A DNA stretch of 28,626 nucleotides, taken from positions 1 to 28,626 of the IMG/VR virus record IMGVR_UViG_3300027741_000210; one strand, given 5' to 3'. Positions 26,261-28,626 of the stretch are shown here, in pieces. Position numbers and translations under genes: made by a program. The notes beneath the pieces were generated by a model, which saw nothing but the letters and a program-made list of their open reading frames with translations, did not search any database and was not told the DNA's origin. How positions within the stretch are numbered: position 1 is the stretch's first letter; the number at the start of each line of letters is the position of its first letter. Origin of the DNA: a virus.

Positions 26261-26833
26261 ATGGCCACACAAGTACAATTTAGAAGAGGAACAACAGCAC
26301 AAACATCACTATTTACAGGTGCTGCGGGTGAGATTGTTGTTGATTCGACTCTACACACTATATCAGTTCAAGATGGAGTAACTCAGGGTGGAACTTATCT
26401 TGCTAGACAAATCGATCTGACTACTGGACTCAGTAATGCTGCATCAAATACGGCAAATGTCAGTTTAGTTACTACTGCGGCGTTCAATAAAGCAAACGCA
26501 GCAAACTCACTAGCACAATCTGCGTTTGATTCTGCTAACACAACATTTTCTGAGATTGAACAAGACTTTATTGAAATTTCAGGTATCGATGATACTCAAA
26601 ACAATAATATAATCTTAGCAAGTAATTTAGCACAGGCAGCATACAATACTGCAAATTCTGCTTTAGCATCATCTAATTCTTCGAGTATATCTGCCAACAT
26701 ATCATATATTATGGGTGTTGATATTTCACAGAACACTAGTATATCATCAACTCTAATTTTGGCACAAGCAGCTTTCGATAGAGCAAATACTATACCTTCT
26801 GCAAATTCGACAGTTGCGGGAGGTTCTTTCTAG
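26261..26833 (+). CDS. Short fibre-like protein with MTD-type N-terminus and helical repeats
   Basis: 190 aa. The N-terminal 50 residues (VQFRRGTTAQTSLFTGAAGE, IVVDSTLHTISVQDG) match the phage-binding N-terminal motif of fibre and tropism-determinant proteins. The rest is an alanine-rich helical region with the same repeat as the S74 fibre (AAFNKANAANSLAQSAFDSA; LAQAAFDRANT). There is no receptor-binding head or chaperone domain. The protein stops with GGSF soon after the last repeat, so it is either a natural stalk or adaptor or a shortened fibre. A 48-base gap with a late-promoter-like box follows. Confidence 0.85.
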   Translation: MATQVQFRRGTTAQTSLFTGAAGEIVVDSTLHTISVQDGVTQGGTYLARQIDLTTGLSNAASNTANVSLVTTAAFNKANAANSLAQSAFDSANTTFSEIEQDFIEISGIDDTQNNNIILASNLAQAAYNTANSALASSNSSSISANISYIMGVDISQNTSISSTLILAQAAFDRANTIPSANSTVAGGSF

Positions 26834-26850
26834 ATACAAAAGTTTACTTT

Positions 26851-26858
26851 TATAAATA
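26851..26858 (+). promoter_or_regulatory. T4-type late promoter box
   Basis: TATAAATA, an exact match to the T4 late -10 element, in the 48-base intergenic space before the 112-aa gene. It is 24 bases before the ATG, leaving a leader that includes an AGGA SD at 26872-26875. Exact copies are expected several times by chance in 28 kb of AT-rich DNA, and one occurs inside gp7. The intergenic place and good spacing are what support this one. Confidence 0.6.
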
Positions 26859-26881
26859 ATCAATGATATATAGGATATAAC

Positions 26882-27220
26882 ATGCCAGCAGCTATTGCAA
26901 ATTTATATATAGAACAAAATGCTGATTTTGCAGCAACTATTACTATTGATGATGTTTACGGTAATTTATACGATCTAAGTAATTTTTCATCAAATAGTCA
27001 AATTAGAAAATCTTATTATTCTACAAACTCAACCGCTATTTTTACGTCGAGTGTAAATGCTTCAGATAGTACACTATATTTAGAATTAGACGCAAACACA
27101 ACAGCAAACATTGCACCAGGTCGTTATGTGTATGACGCTTTACTTATAAACTCAGTAACAAATGAAAGATTGAGAATAATTGAAGGTGTTATTGATGTTT
27201 CACCTTGCGTTTCAAGATAA
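26882..27220 (+). CDS. Small beta-sandwich-like structural protein
   Basis: 112 aa. 'AIANLYIEQNADFAATITID' then 'DVYGNLYDLSNF', a Ser/Thr-rich middle, and 'IAPGRYVYDALLINSVTNER' with 'LRIIEGVIDVSPCVSR' at the end. This strand pattern is the one often found in small proteins of aquatic T4-like phages beside fibre genes: a quasi-immunoglobulin beta sandwich, with GRYVYD and the EGxxxVxPxV end conserved. It is probably a virion decoration or a baseplate/fibre accessory; its role is unproven. First gene after the likely late promoter. Confidence 0.82.
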   Translation: MPAAIANLYIEQNADFAATITIDDVYGNLYDLSNFSSNSQIRKSYYSTNSTAIFTSSVNASDSTLYLELDANTTANIAPGRYVYDALLINSVTNERLRIIEGVIDVSPCVSR

Positions 27221-27237
27221 CTAAAAAAGATAAATAA

Positions 27238-27456
27238 ATGACTACCGTTCTCAATGCTCGAATTAATAATATTAATCAACCAAGAGTTCGTGCTATTAGT
27301 TATGGTGGTAAATTTGCTATGAAACAAGCAACTGATTTAAATTTTCCTAGTTTTGCTGATGGTGATCTTGTAGCGTATCAAGCCAATACACAGACTTTTG
27401 TTGGTGAAGCTATATCCGATATAACAATAGTAAATTTAGACGCAGGATATTTCTAA
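27238..27456 (+). CDS. Small fibre-region protein, 72 aa
   Basis: Not recognised as a named family. N-terminal 'VLNARINNINQPRVRAISYG' is followed by 'FPSFADGDLVAYQANTQTFV', whose 'DGDLVAYQANTQTFVG' resembles the 'DGELAYSFVSNTMFIGD' segment of the next gene, and it ends LDAGYF. It may be a minimal fibre-adaptor or tip protein. It lies 17 bases after the previous stop and one base before the next ATG; the GCAGGATAT encoding its own end may serve as SD for that gene. Confidence 0.75.
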   Translation: MTTVLNARINNINQPRVRAISYGGKFAMKQATDLNFPSFADGDLVAYQANTQTFVGEAISDITIVNLDAGYF

Positions 27457-27457
27457 A

Positions 27458-27736
27458 ATGTCAAATACACACATTCAAATTTTACGTTCACGAAATGTTT
27501 CAACTCCATCGAATTTATTTGATGGAGAGTTAGCATATTCTTTCGTTTCAAATACCATGTTCATTGGTGACTACACTGGATCTGGTAGTAATAATATTAT
27601 TAAAATTGGTGGTGAGCATTATACAAATATGATTGATAATGCCACATATAATGACACGGCAAATACTTTAGTTATTCGTGATGAAAATGGTGCAGCAAAT
27701 CTTATATTAACTTTGATAGATGGTGGGAATTTCTAA
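27458..27736 (+). CDS. Short protein related to the N-terminus of the downstream fibre
   Basis: 92 aa. Residues about 1-75 align by eye with the first 85 residues of the incomplete fibre at 27825: 'HIQILRSRNVSTPSNLFDGE' against 'HTTLLIKRSTGVATPTGLKA', then LAYSFVSNTMFIGD against LAYSYLSNTMFIGD, and VIRDENGAANL against VKRDSNNAFFG. The chain ends IDGGNF where the fibre continues. It looks like a paralogous virion-attachment module without a shaft: a stand-alone adaptor, or the remnant of a lost fibre. Confidence 0.8.
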   Translation: MSNTHIQILRSRNVSTPSNLFDGELAYSFVSNTMFIGDYTGSGSNNIIKIGGEHYTNMIDNATYNDTANTLVIRDENGAANLILTLIDGGNF

Positions 27737-27824
27737 TATTTTTGTTATACCTAGGTAGCAATATAGTAAGTAGTAGTACTTTAAATTAGTTTAATTAAAC
27801 AACAATAAAAAAAGGAATTAAAAA
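27737..27824 (+). promoter_or_regulatory. Intergenic leader before the last fibre gene
   Basis: An 88-base gap, the longest among plus-strand structural genes here. It holds two perfect short palindromes, TACCTAGGTA (27748-27757) and GTTTAATTAAAC (27789-27800), and a strong SD, AAAGGA (27811-27816), 8 bases before the ATG. No TATAAATA box or convincing sigma70 pair was found; a promoter or mRNA processing site here is only a possibility. Confidence 0.4.
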
Positions 27825-28626
27825 ATGACAGCTCCACACACAACCCTCTTAATTAAGCGTTCGACTGGTGTTGCAACACCAACTGGTCTTAAGGCTGGTG
27901 AGTTAGCATATTCTTACTTGTCAAACACAATGTTTATTGGCGACAGTACTGGTACTTCAGTTGCTAATGTTGGTGGTTTGTTTTACACAAGTCAAGTTGA
28001 TGCTGCTACTCATGCTAACACTGCTTCTACCATCGTTAAACGTGATTCAAACAACGCATTCTTTGGTCGTTTGTATGGCAATGCTAACACATCAACTGCA
28101 TTAGAAACAGCTCGTGACTTCTCAGTTTCTGGCGATGCAACTACAGCAACCGCAGTATCATTTGATGGCACAGGCAATGTTGATTTAGCTATCACATTGA
28201 ATACTGTTAATGCAGATGTTGGTACTTACGGTGGTGCAACACAAGGTAGTACAACAATCCCAGTAATTACAGTAAATGAAAAAGGTCTTATTACTGCAAT
28301 TTCTAATGTATCTGCAACATCATCTTTCACTGTTACTGATGGTACATCTTCCAACACAGTATATTCTGGTTCAACATTAACATTTGCTGGTGAAACAGGT
28401 ATTACAGCAACTGTAAATGCTGCAACAGAAACTGTAACATTTGGTACAGATCGTACAGTTTTACGTTCAAATACATCATCTGTTGGACCACAGACAATTG
28501 GTACAGATTTGAATGTTACAGGTAACTTAGTTATTTCTGGTACAACAACAACTGTTAATTCAACAACAACTGTATCTACAGACTCATTATTACAGTTAGC
28601 AGCGAACAATACAGTTGGTGACGTTA
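27825..28626 (+). CDS. Tail fibre protein, 3' end outside window
   Basis: Open from the ATG at 27825 to the window edge (267 codons seen). It begins MTAPHTTLLIKRSTGVATPT, then GELAYSYLSNTMFIGD, a virion-attachment type N-terminus. It continues with Thr/Ser/Gly/Asn-rich beta repeats typical of shafts (DFSVSGDATTATAVSFDGTG; VITVNEKGLITAISNVSATS; LNVTGNLVISGTTTTVNSTT), close to fibre proteins of many tailed phages. All six arginines in the seen part use CGT, while the baseplate genes mostly use AGA; this hints at strong expression or a different origin. The receptor-binding end is not in the window. Confidence 0.88.
   Translation, partial: MTAPHTTLLIKRSTGVATPTGLKAGELAYSYLSNTMFIGDSTGTSVANVGGLFYTSQVDAATHANTASTIVKRDSNNAFFGRLYGNANTSTALETARDFSVSGDATTATAVSFDGTGNVDLAITLNTVNADVGTYGGATQGSTTIPVITVNEKGLITAISNVSATSSFTVTDGTSSNTVYSGSTLTFAGETGITATVNAATETVTFGTDRTVLRSNTSSVGPQTIGTDLNVTGNLVISGTTTTVNSTTTVSTDSLLQLAANNTVGDV

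Noticed and set aside
27743-27767. TTGTTA and TATAGT as a host-type promoter before the last fibre gene
   Set aside because: Spacing is only 13 bases, too short for a sigma70 promoter.
28226-28609. Minus-strand 127-codon Val-rich ORF at the window end
   Set aside because: Antisense shadow of the Thr/Asn-rich fibre gene; no SD and no recognisable protein.
26261-28626. Diversity-generating retroelement suggested by the MTD-like N-terminus
   Set aside because: No reverse transcriptase, template repeat or variable C-type lectin end is visible; the similarity is limited to the generic fibre N-terminus.

Overview
The window is part of the genome of a contractile-tailed, T4-like phage (class Caudoviricetes). 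It is AT-rich (about one-third G+C by eye). It carries recognisable relatives of T4 gp32, gp26, gp54/gp19, gp4, gp48, gp53, gp27, gp5, gp25, gp6, gp7 and gp8. The DUF4815-type giant structural protein and the small fibre-region proteins resemble those of aquatic T4-like phages (cyanophages, pelagiphages and relatives) more than those of enteric T4. The host cannot be named from the sequence. No tRNA, CRISPR array or insertion sequence was seen.

Layout. (1) 1-1311, plus strand: the 3' part of the gene 32 ssDNA-binding protein, then a rubrerythrin-like diiron protein, closed by a strong UUCG-loop terminator. (2) 1312-6973, minus strand, read right to left: gp4 head-completion protein, an unidentified 199-aa protein, a gp19/gp54-family tube protein, a gp26-like tail-assembly protein whose end carries a candidate programmed -1 frameshift into a 61-codon ORF, a tape-measure-like protein carrying a T4-type lysozyme domain, and a second tape-measure-like protein with a glycine-rich hydrophobic segment. 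(3) 7006-17648, plus strand: a compact baseplate operon, gp48-gp53-gp27-gp5-gp25-gp6-gp7-gp8, with overlapping or nearly abutting genes. (4) 17661-28626, plus strand: a 2129-aa baseplate/fibre-network protein, a small coiled-coil protein, a fibre with a self-cleaving S74 chaperone domain, and a string of small fibre-region proteins, ending in an incomplete fibre gene cut by the window edge.

How it works together. Regions 2-4 build the tail. The gp27/gp5 hub and spike and the gp6/7/8/25/53 wedges form the baseplate. gp48 and the gp54-like protein start the tube. The gp26-like product (with or without its frameshift extension) and the two proteins after it look like a chaperone and tape-measure set. 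The lysozyme, which T4 carries inside gp5, is missing from this gp5 and sits in a tape-measure-like protein instead.

The most interesting points are: the slippery site with an upstream Shine-Dalgarno-like element and a downstream hairpin at the gp26-like/61-aa junction; the relocated lysozyme in a pair of related tape-measure-like proteins; the rubrerythrin beside gene 32; a glycine/tyrosine beta-repeat found in four neighbouring baseplate proteins; and the array of short fibre-adaptor-like ORFs.
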